Positions 45,860-54,978 are shown, numbered from the stretch's first letter. The stretch is DNA of 64,000 nt from CAISKJ01 sp046351555 (GCA_046351555.1 JAXLYI010000007.1:370056-434055), one strand, 5' to 3'. Numbers and translations are program-made. Notes: generated by a model from the sequence alone, not told the origin.

Positions 45860-47215
45860 ATGGGAGTCATCCAGCTTCGAACCGAGATCCCCGGGCCCGA
45901 GAGCCGCGCCCTCATCGCCCGCCGCGAGGCCGCGACGCCGCCGGGCGCCGCGAAGCTCACGCCGATCGCGGTCGCCTCCGCCCACGGCGCGGCGGTGACG
46001 GACGTCGACGGCAACCGCTTCATCGACCTCGCCGGCGGCATCGGGACGCTCGCCGTCGGGCACACGCCCGAGGCCGTGGTGAAGGCCATCCGAGAGCAGG
46101 CCGAGCGGCTCATCCACATGTGCGCGATCGTCGCGACGTACGAGCCCGCGGTGGCGCTCTGCGAGCGGCTCAACGCGATCGCCCCCGGCGGCCTCCCGCG
46201 CCGCACCGTCCTCATGAACAGCGGCGCCGAGGCGCTGGAGACCTCCGTCCACATCGCGCGCTCGTTCACGAAGCGGCAGGGCGTGGTGGTGTTCGACGGC
46301 GCGTACCACGGGCGGACCAACCTCACGATGGCGATGACGTCGAAGTTCAACCTCTTCAAGAAGGGCTTCGGGCCCTTCGCGCCGGAGGTGTACCGGCTCC
46401 CCTTCCCCAACCTCTACCGCCGCCCGCACGGGCTCACGGCCGACCAGTGGGTCGACTGGCACGTCGCCCAGCTCGACCACGGCTTCACCGCCGTCGTCGA
46501 CCCGTCGCACGTCGCCTGCGTGGTGGTCGAGCCGGTGTTGGGTGAGGGCGGCTTCCTCCCGGCGCCCGCCGCGTGGCTGCGACGTCTCCGCGAACTCTGC
46601 GACAAGCACGGGATGCTGCTCGTCGCGGACGAAGTTCAGTCGGGCATGGGCCGCACCGGGAAGCTCTGGGCCATCGACCACGCGGGCGTCGTCCCCGACC
46701 TCGTCGCCACCGCGAAGTCCCTCGCCGCGGGCATGCCCCTCTCCGCGGTGATCGGGCGCTCGGACGTGATGGAGGCCCCGCACCCCGGCGGCCTCGGCGG
46801 GACGTACTCCGGCAACCCCCTCGCGTGCGTCGCCGCGCTCGCCGCGCTCGACACGATCACCGACCCGGCCTTCCTCGCCCGCGCGGAGGAGCTCGGCGCG
46901 AGGCTCCGCGCGCGGCTCGAAGCGATTCAAGCGCGCCACCCGCGGCTGGTGGGCGACGTGCGCGGCCTCGGCCCGATGCTCGCGATGGAGCTCGTGCGCG
47001 ACCCCGACACCCGCGAGCCCTGGCTGGAGGCCACGCAGGGCGTCAACGCCGCCACGCTCGAGCGCGGCGTGATCACCATCCGGGCGGGGCTCTTCTCCAA
47101 CTGCGTGCGCTTCCTCCCGCCGCTCACGCTCGACGACGCGACGCTCGACGAGGCGATGGACGTGGTCGACGCCGCCGTCGACGCCACCGCGAAGAAGCTC
47201 GGGGGCGCCGCGTGA
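45860..47215 (+). CDS. gabT: 4-aminobutyrate aminotransferase
   Basis: A 451-residue class III PLP aminotransferase of the bacterial GabT type: TDVDGNRFIDLAGGIG, MNSGAEALETSVHIAR, DGAYHGRTNLTMAMTSK, ADEVQSGMGRTG, and the PLP Lys in DLVATAKSLAAGMPLSAV. GabT converts GABA and 2-oxoglutarate to succinate semialdehyde and glutamate. AAGGAG precedes the ATG. Its TGA overlaps the GTG of the following dehydrogenase, so the two steps of the GABA shunt are translationally coupled. Related omega-amino acids are possible substrates. Confidence 0.9.
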   Translation: MGVIQLRTEIPGPESRALIARREAATPPGAAKLTPIAVASAHGAAVTDVDGNRFIDLAGGIGTLAVGHTPEAVVKAIREQAERLIHMCAIVATYEPAVALCERLNAIAPGGLPRRTVLMNSGAEALETSVHIARSFTKRQGVVVFDGAYHGRTNLTMAMTSKFNLFKKGFGPFAPEVYRLPFPNLYRRPHGLTADQWVDWHVAQLDHGFTAVVDPSHVACVVVEPVLGEGGFLPAPAAWLRRLRELCDKHGMLLVADEVQSGMGRTGKLWAIDHAGVVPDLVATAKSLAAGMPLSAVIGRSDVMEAPHPGGLGGTYSGNPLACVAALAALDTITDPAFLARAEELGARLRARLEAIQARHPRLVGDVRGLGPMLAMELVRDPDTREPWLEATQGVNAATLERGVITIRAGLFSNCVRFLPPLTLDDATLDEAMDVVDAAVDATAKKLGGAA

Positions 47216-48639
47216 TCGACCGCATGTACGTCGACGGCAACTTCACCGGCGCCGTGAGCGGCGACGTCCGCCCGCTGGTCGACCCGGGCAACGAGCGGGT
47301 GCTCGCCGAGCTCCCCTACGGCGGCGCGGAGGACGCGAGGCTCGCGCTCGACGCGGCCGCGAAGGCCCTGCCCGCGTGGTCGGCGAAGACGGCCTACGAG
47401 CGCGCCGCGGTGCTGGAGAAGGCCGCGGAGATCATCGCGTCGCGCGCGGCGGAGTACGCGCCCCGCACCGCGGAGGAGTCGGGCAAGCCCCTGGCGCAGG
47501 CCCGCGGGGAGTGGGCCGGCGCGCCGGGGTACCTCCGGGTCGCGGCCGAGCAGGCGCGCGCGCTCGGCGGCCGCAGCATCCCCTCGCGCCTCGGGCCGCG
47601 GCGCATCGACGTGACGCACCGCCCGGTCGGCGTCGTCGGCGTCATCACCGCGTGGAACTTCCCCGTCTACAACCCCAACCGCGCGGTGAGCTCGGCGCTC
47701 GCCGCGGGGTGCACGGCGGTGCTGCGGCCGTCGGAGTTCACGCCGCGCTCGGCCTTCGACTACGCGCGGGCCTTCGCCGACGCGGGGCTGCCGCCGGGCG
47801 TGCTCAACGTGGTGCACGGCGAGCCCCACGCGGTGGGCCAGGCGCTGCTCGACGACCCGCGCTGCCGCAAGCTGGCCTTCACCGGCTCGACGCGGGTGGG
47901 CAAGCTGCTGATGGACGGCGCCTCGCGCACGGTGAAGCGCCTCTCGCTCGAACTCGGGGGCAACGCGCCCGTCATCGTGATGCCCGACGTCGACGTCGCC
48001 GCGGTGGCGAAGGGCGCGGTGACGGCGAAGCTCCGCAATGCCGGCCAGGTGTGCATCGCGCCGCAGCGCTTCTACGTCCACGCCTCGATCGTCGACGACT
48101 TCGTGGCGGCCGCCCACGCCGCGATGGAGCGCGAGGTGCTCGGCCACGCGCTCGACGCGAAGACCACGCTCGGCCCGCTGATCAACGAGGCCCAGCGCGA
48201 CCGCGTCGCCCGCATCGTCGACGGCTCGGTGGCGGCGGGCGCGCGGGTGGTGACTGGCGGCGCGAGGGCGGAGGGACCCGGGTATTTCTACCGCCCGACG
48301 CTGCTCACCGACCTGCCCGCTGACGCGCCGGCGTTGCGCGAGGAGGTGTTCGGGCCGGTGATGGCGGTGGTCCCCTTCGAGCACCCCGACGAGGCGCTGG
48401 AGAGGGCCAACGACACGGAGTACGGGCTCGCGTCGTTCGTGTGGACGCGCGACCTGCGGACGGCCACGCGGCTCAGCGAGGCGCTGGAGTTCGGCATGGT
48501 GGGCGTCAACGACTGGTACCCCGTCACCCCGGAGGCTCCGTTCGGCGGCGTGAAGCAGTCGGGCATGGGCCGCGAGTCGGGGATGGAGGGCGTGCTCGAG
48601 TACCTGGAAGTGAAGACCCGCTACGTCGGGCTCTCCTGA
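47212..48639 (+). CDS. gabD: Succinate-semialdehyde dehydrogenase
   Basis: A 475-residue NAD(P)-dependent aldehyde dehydrogenase. Motifs: VVGVITAWNFPVYNPNRAVSSALAAGC (substrate channel and catalytic Asn), FTGSTRVGKLL (cofactor loop), LELGGNAPVIVM (general base Glu), NAGQVCIAPQRFYV (catalytic Cys near residue 280), and EEVFGPVMAVVPF. It follows gabT with a GTGA overlap and would oxidise the semialdehyde product to succinate. GTG at 47212 is used; ATG at 47224 is possible. The final 19 bases overlap the convergent sirtuin gene. Confidence 0.92.
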   Translation: MIDRMYVDGNFTGAVSGDVRPLVDPGNERVLAELPYGGAEDARLALDAAAKALPAWSAKTAYERAAVLEKAAEIIASRAAEYAPRTAEESGKPLAQARGEWAGAPGYLRVAAEQARALGGRSIPSRLGPRRIDVTHRPVGVVGVITAWNFPVYNPNRAVSSALAAGCTAVLRPSEFTPRSAFDYARAFADAGLPPGVLNVVHGEPHAVGQALLDDPRCRKLAFTGSTRVGKLLMDGASRTVKRLSLELGGNAPVIVMPDVDVAAVAKGAVTAKLRNAGQVCIAPQRFYVHASIVDDFVAAAHAAMEREVLGHALDAKTTLGPLINEAQRDRVARIVDGSVAAGARVVTGGARAEGPGYFYRPTLLTDLPADAPALREEVFGPVMAVVPFEHPDEALERANDTEYGLASFVWTRDLRTATRLSEALEFGMVGVNDWYPVTPEAPFGGVKQSGMGRESGMEGVLEYLEVKTRYVGLS

Positions 48640-49451
48640 CGCGGCGCCCACGGCGCGAGGGCCTCGGCCACGCCCGTGTCGAGCTTCAACGTCGCGTGCG
48701 GGTCGCCGCGGGTGACACCGCGGTTCACGATCGCGACGGGTACGCCCCGCTCGGCCGCGCGCAGCACGAAGCGGTAGCCCGAGAACACCGTCAGCGACGA
48801 GCCGAGCACCACCAGGGCGTCGGCCTCGTCGAGCATCCCGAAGGCGGCGTCGACGACGTGGCGCGGGACGTTCTCGCCGAAGAAGACCACGTCGGGCTTG
48901 AGGACGCCGCCGCACGCGAGGCACGGGGCCACTTCGAAGCGGGTTTCGGCCGCGGCGTCGAGCTCCGCGTCGCCGTCGGGCGCGGCCCGCGCGTCGGCCC
49001 CCGCGAGCCACGGGTTGAGCGCGAGGAGCCGCGTCTGCAACGCGTCGCGCGCTTCGTACGCGTGGCAGTCGAGGCAGCGCGTGCGGGCGAGCGCGCCGTG
49101 GAGTTCGACCACGCGGCGGCTGCCCGCGGCGTGGTGGAGGCGGTCGACGTTCTGGGTGATGAGCCCGACGACGGACCCGCCGGCCTCCAGTGAACTCAAC
49201 GCCCGGTGCGCGGTGTTGGGGGCGGCCGACGCGAAGCGCGTGAAGCCCGCGACGCTCCGGGCCCAGTAGCGGCGTCGCCTCGCCTCGCTCTTCACGAACT
49301 CCTGGTACTGCACGGGCGCCCGCGCGCGCTGCACGCCGTCGGGCCCGCGGTAGTCGGGGATGCCCGAGTCGGTGCTCACCCCGGCCCCCGTCAGCGCCAC
49401 CACCCGGCGCCCCGCGAGAAACGCCCACAGCGCCTCCGCGGCCTCGCTCAT
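48621..49451 (-). CDS. Sir2-family NAD-dependent protein deacylase
   Basis: A 276-residue sirtuin, SIRT4/class II-like. Conserved blocks: ALTGAGVSTDSGIPDYRG, ITQNVDRLHHAAGS, catalytic His in ELHGALARTRC, zinc Cys pairs CLDC and CLAC, LKPDVVFFGENVP, and LGSSLTVFSGYRF. These enzymes remove acyl groups from lysine using NAD. The ATG overlaps the stop of the upstream alpha/beta hydrolase (ATGA), and the 3' end overlaps gabD. It gives this region a second deacylase class besides the HDAC-family gene. Confidence 0.93.
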   Translation of the reverse strand: MSEAAEALWAFLAGRRVVALTGAGVSTDSGIPDYRGPDGVQRARAPVQYQEFVKSEARRRRYWARSVAGFTRFASAAPNTAHRALSSLEAGGSVVGLITQNVDRLHHAAGSRRVVELHGALARTRCLDCHAYEARDALQTRLLALNPWLAGADARAAPDGDAELDAAAETRFEVAPCLACGGVLKPDVVFFGENVPRHVVDAAFGMLDEADALVVLGSSLTVFSGYRFVLRAAERGVPVAIVNRGVTRGDPHATLKLDTGVAEALAPWAPRQESPT

Positions 49452-50287
49452 CCCACGGCGCGGCGCGGGGCGACGGGGCCCGCGCGGTGCTCGCCCGACT
49501 CGGGGTGCTCGCCCGACTCGACCATCACCTCACAGCTCTCCCGGTCGCCCGGTCGCCGCGCGTCGAGGCGGATCCCTTCGAGCACGGCCTCGATCGCGTC
49601 GGGGTGGTAGAGCATCCCGTGGTGGCCGACGCCGTCGATGTACACCACGCGCGAGCGCTCGAGCACGGCGCTGCGGTGGCCGACCAGCGCGTCTTGCACC
49701 GCGACGATGGAGGTGAGCCGCGTGCCTTCGAGCCGGCCGCGCGTCTCGTCGAGCGTGCGGAGGAGCCTGCTGCCGGGCGAGAGTTCGCGCGTCAGGCGCA
49801 TCGGCCAGGGGCGCGCGAGGTCGGTGCCGTGGTGCGGCGTGCCGAGGGTCACCAGCGCGTCCATGCGCTGCCCGAGCACCTGCGCGGCGTAGCGGGAGAT
49901 GAGCCCGCCGAGCGAGTGGGCCACGACGCACACGGGGCCCTCGGGGTGCGCCCGCTCGATGTGCTCGACGAGGCGCTCGGCGTGGCCCGCGACGCTGCCC
50001 GTCGGGAGGTAGGTGAAGTGGAGCTGCCGGGGGCCCGCGCCCCGCGCCGCGATGCGCTCGGCCATCGGGCCGAACACCCCGGCGGAGGCGAAGTACCCGT
50101 GCACGAACACCACGAGGTGCTCGGCCTCCCCGTGCTCACGAAGCGAGCGGCCCGGCTGCGGGATGAGCCAGCCCTGGCGGGCGACCGCGACGAGCTCCTT
50201 CAACGCGTCGCGGCGGCGTCGGAACGGTGGATTCGTCACGAGAACGACACGTAGCACGCCGGCGGGGATTGTTGAAATCTCCCGCAA
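49448..50287 (-). CDS. Alpha/beta hydrolase (lipase/esterase-like)
   Basis: A 279-residue alpha/beta hydrolase. The oxyanion motif VVFVHGYFAS is near residue 60, the nucleophile elbow is in VVAHSLGGLISRYA, LVTLGTPHHGTDLA follows, and the catalytic His is in DGVGHHGMLYHPDAI. It resembles PGAP1-like/triacylglycerol lipases acting on lipids or acyl esters. No signal peptide is seen. The N-terminus is uncertain: TTG at 50287 is the longest option, and GTG codons a few residues in are plausible. A small repeat (SGEHPESGEH) is near the C-terminus. The gene is translationally coupled to the sirtuin. Confidence 0.82.
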   Translation of the reverse strand: MREISTIPAGVLRVVLVTNPPFRRRRDALKELVAVARQGWLIPQPGRSLREHGEAEHLVVFVHGYFASAGVFGPMAERIAARGAGPRQLHFTYLPTGSVAGHAERLVEHIERAHPEGPVCVVAHSLGGLISRYAAQVLGQRMDALVTLGTPHHGTDLARPWPMRLTRELSPGSRLLRTLDETRGRLEGTRLTSIVAVQDALVGHRSAVLERSRVVYIDGVGHHGMLYHPDAIEAVLEGIRLDARRPGDRESCEVMVESGEHPESGEHRAGPVAPRRAVG

Positions 50288-50320
50288 ATGCCCGCGAATT
50301 CTGCGCGCCCCCGTGCGTCG

Positions 50321-51373
50321 TCAGGGTGGCGGTTGCGCAGGGTCGTTCGCGCCCGGCTCGTCGAGGTTGCTCACCTCGACCCAGCGGGCGAGGGTGCGGG
50401 CGGCGGCGCCCGAGTCGATGGCGGTGGTGGCCATCTGCGCGGCCTCGCGGAGGTCGGCGGTGATCTCGGAGACCACGAGGGCGGCCGCGGCGTTGAGCAC
50501 CACGGCCGTCCGCCGCGGGGAGCGCTCGCCGTCCAGCACCGCGCGGGTGATGTCCGCGTTGGTGCGGGGGTCGCCGCCGCGCAGGGCCTCGAGGTCGGTG
50601 TTCGGCTCGACGCCGAAATCCGCGGGCGACACGGTGCTCTCGACGAGCACCCCCTGGCGCACGCTCACCACCTGGGTGTCGCCGGCCGGCGAGACCTCGT
50701 CGATGCCCCCGTGGCCGTGGATGACCCAGGCGCGCCGCACGCCCAGCCGCCCGAGCACTTCGGCGATGGGCCGGAGGTAGCGCGGCGAGTGGACCCCGAG
50801 GAGCTGGTGGGTGGCCCCGGCCGGGTTGGCCAGCGGGCCGAGGAGGTCGAAGACGGTGCGGAAGCCCAGCTCCTGGCGCACCGCGCCGACGTTGGCGAGC
50901 GCGACGTGGTAGGCGGGCGCGTAGAGGAAGCCGATCCCCACCTCGCGGAGGCAGCGCTGGACGACCTCGCGCGGCGCGTCGATGCGGACGCCGAGGGCCT
51001 CGACCACGTCCGCGCTGCCGGTGCGGGAGGTGACGGCGCGCAGGCCGTGCTTGGCCACCGGGACGCCGCAGGCCGCGGCCACAATGGCGGCCACGGTGCT
51101 GACGTTGAAGGTGCGGAGGGGCCCGCCGCCCGTCCCGCAGGTGTCGAGCACGACGCCGGGCAGCGCCTCGACCCACTCGCAGCGGCGGCGCAGGCAGCGC
51201 GCGGCGGCGGTGATCTCGGTGACCGTCTCTCCCTTCATTCTCAGGGCGGTGGCGAGGGAGGCGATCTGCGCGGGCGAGGCCGCGCCCGACAGGACTGCCT
51301 CGACGGCGTCGCTGGCCTTCGCCTCGTCGAGGTCGCGGCCCTCGATGAGGGCCCGTAGCGCGTCCTGGATCAT
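50321..51373 (-). CDS. trpD: Anthranilate phosphoribosyltransferase
   Basis: A 350-residue protein. The family motifs are VVLDTCGTGGGPLRTFNVST (PRPP-binding glycine loop near residue 83), KHGLRAVTSRTGSADVVEALG and DLLGPLANPAG, then RRAWVIHGHGGIDEVS. TrpD transfers phosphoribose to anthranilate in tryptophan synthesis. The usual KHGNR motif has Leu in place of Asn, which sits near the substrate, so specificity could differ. No other trp genes are in the window. It is divergent from the DUF4388 gene with only 48 bp between starts. Confidence 0.9.
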   Translation of the reverse strand: MIQDALRALIEGRDLDEAKASDAVEAVLSGAASPAQIASLATALRMKGETVTEITAAARCLRRRCEWVEALPGVVLDTCGTGGGPLRTFNVSTVAAIVAAACGVPVAKHGLRAVTSRTGSADVVEALGVRIDAPREVVQRCLREVGIGFLYAPAYHVALANVGAVRQELGFRTVFDLLGPLANPAGATHQLLGVHSPRYLRPIAEVLGRLGVRRAWVIHGHGGIDEVSPAGDTQVVSVRQGVLVESTVSPADFGVEPNTDLEALRGGDPRTNADITRAVLDGERSPRRTAVVLNAAAALVVSEITADLREAAQMATTAIDSGAAARTLARWVEVSNLDEPGANDPAQPPP

Positions 51374-51421
51374 CGACGGGTCGGAGCGTACCGCGGACCG
51401 CGCCCGCACCGCGAGCTTGAG

Positions 51422-53521
51422 ATGATGGATGGAGGGGGGGTATCCTCCGCGGCTGGCGCTCCGGTGATGCAACCCCCGCAACGACAGCCCCCCCTGCGCG
51501 TGCTCGCCGTGCTCCGCCCCGCGGACCAGGCCCTCCTCGGCGGCCTCGCCACCAACCAGTGCGTGGTGGTGGGCACTGGCGTCGAGACGCTCGACCGCGC
51601 GGTGGGCCTCGAGCGCGCCAACGCGATCGTGGTCGACGCCGACGTGCAGGGCGTCTTCGAAGCGGTGCAGCGGCTGCGCAAGGGCGGCGGGCTCGCGGCG
51701 ACGGTGCCGGTGGCCTTCGTCGGCGGGCCCGAGGTGGCGCTGGTGGTGGGGGATTTCCTCGCGCGGCACGGGCCCGGGGTGTTCGCCCAGCGCCCGGTGG
51801 CGGCGGCCGACCTCGCGGCGCGGCTGCGGGTGCTGCACGACACGGGGACGCAGCAGCACCGGGCGAGCGTGATGGGGTCGGGCTCGGTGCCGGCGCCGCG
51901 CAACTCGCCGGCTTCGGGCGTCGCGCGGGTGCCGCAGGCGACGGGGCCCCGCCGGCCGACGCCGCAGCCCTTCGCGCCGCCGCCCTCGGCTGCGTCGTCC
52001 GTCTCCCCGCTGCGCGCGCCGACGCCCGCGCCGGGCTCGCTCTTCCGCGCGCCGACGCCCATCCCGACGTCGGGGAGCCCGCCCGCGGTGCCGACCGCGA
52101 TCGCGCCCGCCGCGGTGGCGCTCGCGGGCGCCGTGGTCGGCTCGCAGGCGCTCGCCGAGAGCCCCCTCGCGCAGGCCGCTTCGCCCGCGCTCCGCCCCGG
52201 CGCCGTCTCCGCCTCGGTGTGGAACCCGCCGTCCCTCGCGGCCCCGCTCACCACGCTCCTGCGCACGGCGCTGACGGAGGCGGGTGGCGCGCCCGAGTCG
52301 TTCGAACTCCCGCCGCCGGGCGGCGACGACCTGGACGACCTCGTGCCGCCGGAGCTCCTCGAGCCGCTCGACGCTCCCTTCGAAGCGCTCGCGGAGGAGT
52401 CGTCGGAGCCCTCGCGCTTCACCGCGCCGCCCACCACGTCGCCGGGCGTGCAGGTGCGGCGCGGTCAGGGCGCGCGCGGGGGCCAGGGCGCGGCCAACGT
52501 CACGCCGCTCCCGATCGACGGCGACCTGCGGCTGGCCGGCTCGCTCGGGCGCTTCGGCGTCGCGACGCTGCTCGCGGCGGCGGGGCGCGCGCGGGCGACG
52601 GGGGTGGTGTTCGTCCAGGCGCGGCAGGCGCAGTGGCAGGTGTGTTTGCACGCCGGGCACGTCCTGGCGGTGCGCGGCTCGCGCCCCGAAGACCTCATCG
52701 GCCCCGCGCTCGTGCGCCTCGGGTACATCCCGCAGGAGGCCGCGCGCTTCGCCGAGGTGTCGCTCGACCTCGGGGTGCGCGGCGCGGCGCTGCTCGCGGC
52801 GCGCGGCTACCTCTCGCCCGACGGCGTGGCGCCGGTGCTCGCGCGGGCCGCGCAGGAGATGCTCTTCGACCTGCTCGGCCTCGACGCCTGCGACTGGGAG
52901 ATCCGCGCGCTCGAGAGCTCGGTGGGGATCCCGATGCACACCCGCGCGCCCGACGCGCTGCTGGTACTCGGGGCGCGCGCGCGCGTCGAGCCCGTCGTGG
53001 CCTACGGCGCGCTCGGCGGCGACGGCACCACCGTGACGCTGCGCGCGGAGCCCTCGGCCATCGCGTCGCTCCCGCTGACGGCGACCGAGCGCGCGGCGGC
53101 GCTGGCGGCGCGCGACGTGGGGCTCGCCTCGCTCGTTCGAACGCACGGCGAGCCGGTGCTCCCTGCGCTGCTCGCGCTGCACTGGCTCCAGCACCTGCGG
53201 GTGGAGGGCCCGGCGCATGACGGCTCGCAGGCCGCGCCGGGGCCCGAGCGCACGCGCCTCCGTGCACTCCACGAGGCCGCGCGCCGGAAGGACCTTCTCG
53301 CCGTCCTCGGGGTGAGCCCCTTCGCGACGCGGAGCGCGGGGCTCCTCGCGCTCGACGCGCGGCGCGCCGAGGTCGACGCGATCCGCGCGCGCAACCCGAG
53401 CGCCGAGGCGCTCTCGCTGGTGGGCGGCGCCCTCGACGAGCTCGCGCGCCTCCTCCAGGACACCGCGTCGTGGGAGCGCTACACGTCGGCGCTGCGCGCG
53501 TCGTCGCTGCGCGAGGAGTAG
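51422..53521 (+). CDS. DUF4388 (PATAN) protein with receiver-like N-terminus
   Basis: A 699-residue cytoplasmic protein. The N-terminus (about residues 20-140) has the strand-helix pattern of a receiver domain (RVLAVLRPADQALLGGL, AIVVDADVQGVFEAVQRLR), but without a certain phosphorylation Asp set. A Pro/Ala-rich linker of about 170 residues leads to DUF4388 (LRLAGSLGRFGVATLLAAAGRARATGVVFV, HAGHVLAVRGSRPEDL). A helical C-terminal part (about 560-699) includes DLLAVLGVSPFATRSAGLL. DUF4388 proteins are frequent in myxobacterial signalling and predatory-lifestyle genomes. The first ATG is at 51422; a later ATG at 51467 is possible. Confidence 0.83.
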   Translation: MMDGGGVSSAAGAPVMQPPQRQPPLRVLAVLRPADQALLGGLATNQCVVVGTGVETLDRAVGLERANAIVVDADVQGVFEAVQRLRKGGGLAATVPVAFVGGPEVALVVGDFLARHGPGVFAQRPVAAADLAARLRVLHDTGTQQHRASVMGSGSVPAPRNSPASGVARVPQATGPRRPTPQPFAPPPSAASSVSPLRAPTPAPGSLFRAPTPIPTSGSPPAVPTAIAPAAVALAGAVVGSQALAESPLAQAASPALRPGAVSASVWNPPSLAAPLTTLLRTALTEAGGAPESFELPPPGGDDLDDLVPPELLEPLDAPFEALAEESSEPSRFTAPPTTSPGVQVRRGQGARGGQGAANVTPLPIDGDLRLAGSLGRFGVATLLAAAGRARATGVVFVQARQAQWQVCLHAGHVLAVRGSRPEDLIGPALVRLGYIPQEAARFAEVSLDLGVRGAALLAARGYLSPDGVAPVLARAAQEMLFDLLGLDACDWEIRALESSVGIPMHTRAPDALLVLGARARVEPVVAYGALGGDGTTVTLRAEPSAIASLPLTATERAAALAARDVGLASLVRTHGEPVLPALLALHWLQHLRVEGPAHDGSQAAPGPERTRLRALHEAARRKDLLAVLGVSPFATRSAGLLALDARRAEVDAIRARNPSAEALSLVGGALDELARLLQDTASWERYTSALRASSLREE

Positions 53522-53540
53522 CGCGGGCGCGACGGCCGCA

Positions 53541-53569
53541 TTGCACCCGGCGTGCACTCCGTGTAGTGA
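53541..53569 (+). promoter_or_regulatory. Candidate promoter and dyad upstream of the cyclic-nucleotide-binding gene
   Basis: TTGCAC (53541-53546) and TAGTGA (53564-53569) are separated by 17 bp. A dyad TGCAC-CCGGC-GTGCA (53542-53556) overlaps the -35 element and could be an operator. The predicted RNA start is about 7 bases before the ATG. Confidence 0.3.
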
Positions 53570-53582
53570 ACGTGCGATCACC

Positions 53583-54923
53583 ATGGACTCGAGGAAGAGC
53601 GGCGACACGGGGGCCGACCCGGCGGCGGCGATCGACGACGAGGCGCGCTGGGCGCTGACGACGGCGCGCGCGCTCCAGTCGGGCGGCGACATCGCGGGGG
53701 CGGTGTCGTGGTACCGGCGCGCGGTCGACCACCTGATGGAGAGCGGCAACGACGAGGCCGCGCTCGAGGTGGCGCGCATGGCGGCGGGGCTCTCGTCGCC
53801 GCCGCCGCCCGCGCGGGTCACCACGTCGTCGTCGGCCGCGGCGCAGTCGTCGAAGCCCGCGGCGACCCAGTCGGCGCCGCCCGCGGCGGCTGTCGCGTCG
53901 TCGCCGCCGGCGGCGGTCGCGCAGCCGGGCCCGCCGCAGCGGGTGATCACGCGGCCGAGCCAGGTGCCGACCACCATCGCGCTGGTGCAGGGCGGGGGCG
54001 AGCGGGTGTCGCCCGAGCCGCTCGACGCCTCGATGAGCGGCGAGGTGAGCGCGCAGGAGTCGATGGACCTCCTCCGCGCGCTGCGCGCCGCGGTGAGCTT
54101 CCAGCCCGCGCGCGGGGGGCAGGCGGAGCCGCTCGCGGCGCGGCTCGCGGGCATCCCGCTCTTCGCCGAGCTGCCGCCGGAGACGGTGCGGGCGGTGGCG
54201 CGGCAGGTGACGCTGGTGGAGTTCGAGCCCGGGGAGCTGCTGCTCACGCCGGGGCACGCGGGGCCCGAGCCGCCGCTCTACGTGCTGCTGGAGGGCCGCG
54301 GGCTCCTGCGCGCGACGGGCGACGAGGGCCCGGGCACGCCGCTCGGGGCGGGGGATTTCATCGGCGAGATCCCGGCGCTCTACGGCGGCCGCTGCGTGAT
54401 GAGCGCGTCGGCGCGCGAGCTGATCACGGCGGCGGCGCTGCCGCGCGCGCTGGTGAGCTGGCTGGCGCGGGAGTTTCCGAGCGTGCGGGTGGTGCTGGAG
54501 GACGCGGCGTGGGAGCGCGCCTTCGGCTCGCTGGGGCGCGCGTCGCCCTTCCTCCGCCGGCTGTCGCCCGACCAGCGCGGCGTCGCGTACGCGCGCTTCG
54601 AGCCCGTGCTCTTGAACCCCGGCGACCTCCTGCTCGGCGAGGGCGCGCCCCCGCTGGCCTTCTGGCTCATCGCCGCGGGCGAGGTCGAGGTGTACGGCGG
54701 CGGCATCTCGGGCCGCCTCCCGCTGCGCGCCCACGCGGGCGACGCCATCGGGCTCCGCGCGATCCTCGACGCCGAGCCGAGCGGCGTCTCCGCGCGCACG
54801 CTCGGCCCCGTGCTCGCCGCGAAGGCCGGCATCAGCACCTTCCGCGCGCTCGCCGAGCGCTACGCCGCGCTCGCCGAGGCCGCCGACGACGTCGGCATCC
54901 CGGGCCGCGCCATCGTCTGCTGA
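53583..54923 (+). CDS. Protein with two cyclic-nucleotide-binding-like domains
   Basis: A 446-residue cytoplasmic protein. A TPR-like helical pair (residues 20-70, ARALQSGGDIAGAVSWYRRAVDH) and a Pro/Ala/Gln linker precede two cNMP-binding folds. The first spans about 200-310 (IPLFAELPPETVRAVARQVTLVEFEPGELL, GAGDFIGEIPALYGG) and the second about 315-430 (FLRRLSPDQRGVAYARFEPVLLNPGDLLLGEGAPP). The usual phosphate-binding Arg of true cAMP sites is not clear, so ligand binding is uncertain. There is no DNA-binding domain. It lies 61 bp after the DUF4388 gene and may be co-transcribed. Confidence 0.85.
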   Translation: MDSRKSGDTGADPAAAIDDEARWALTTARALQSGGDIAGAVSWYRRAVDHLMESGNDEAALEVARMAAGLSSPPPPARVTTSSSAAAQSSKPAATQSAPPAAAVASSPPAAVAQPGPPQRVITRPSQVPTTIALVQGGGERVSPEPLDASMSGEVSAQESMDLLRALRAAVSFQPARGGQAEPLAARLAGIPLFAELPPETVRAVARQVTLVEFEPGELLLTPGHAGPEPPLYVLLEGRGLLRATGDEGPGTPLGAGDFIGEIPALYGGRCVMSASARELITAAALPRALVSWLAREFPSVRVVLEDAAWERAFGSLGRASPFLRRLSPDQRGVAYARFEPVLLNPGDLLLGEGAPPLAFWLIAAGEVEVYGGGISGRLPLRAHAGDAIGLRAILDAEPSGVSARTLGPVLAAKAGISTFRALAERYAALAEAADDVGIPGRAIVC

Positions 54924-54942
54924 GCCGCGCGCCCTGTGGGGC

Positions 54943-54971
54943 TTGCGGTCGCCGCGGACGTGCGATCGAAT
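54943..54971 (+). promoter_or_regulatory. Candidate promoter of the probable selenoprotein gene
   Basis: TTGCGG (54943-54948), a 17-bp spacer and TCGAAT (54966-54971) predict RNA starting at about 54978, next to the ATG at 54979. Weak match; listed because no Shine-Dalgarno site is visible. Confidence 0.3.
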
Positions 54972-54978
54972 GGGCCGC

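Noticed and set aside
50321..54247. A minus-strand open frame of more than 1300 codons covering trpD and the two plus-strand genes beyond it
   Set aside because: Only the part from 51373 down has TrpD homology. The rest is antisense to convincing DUF4388 and cNMP-domain genes and is Arg/Ala-rich, typical of shadow frames in very GC-rich DNA.
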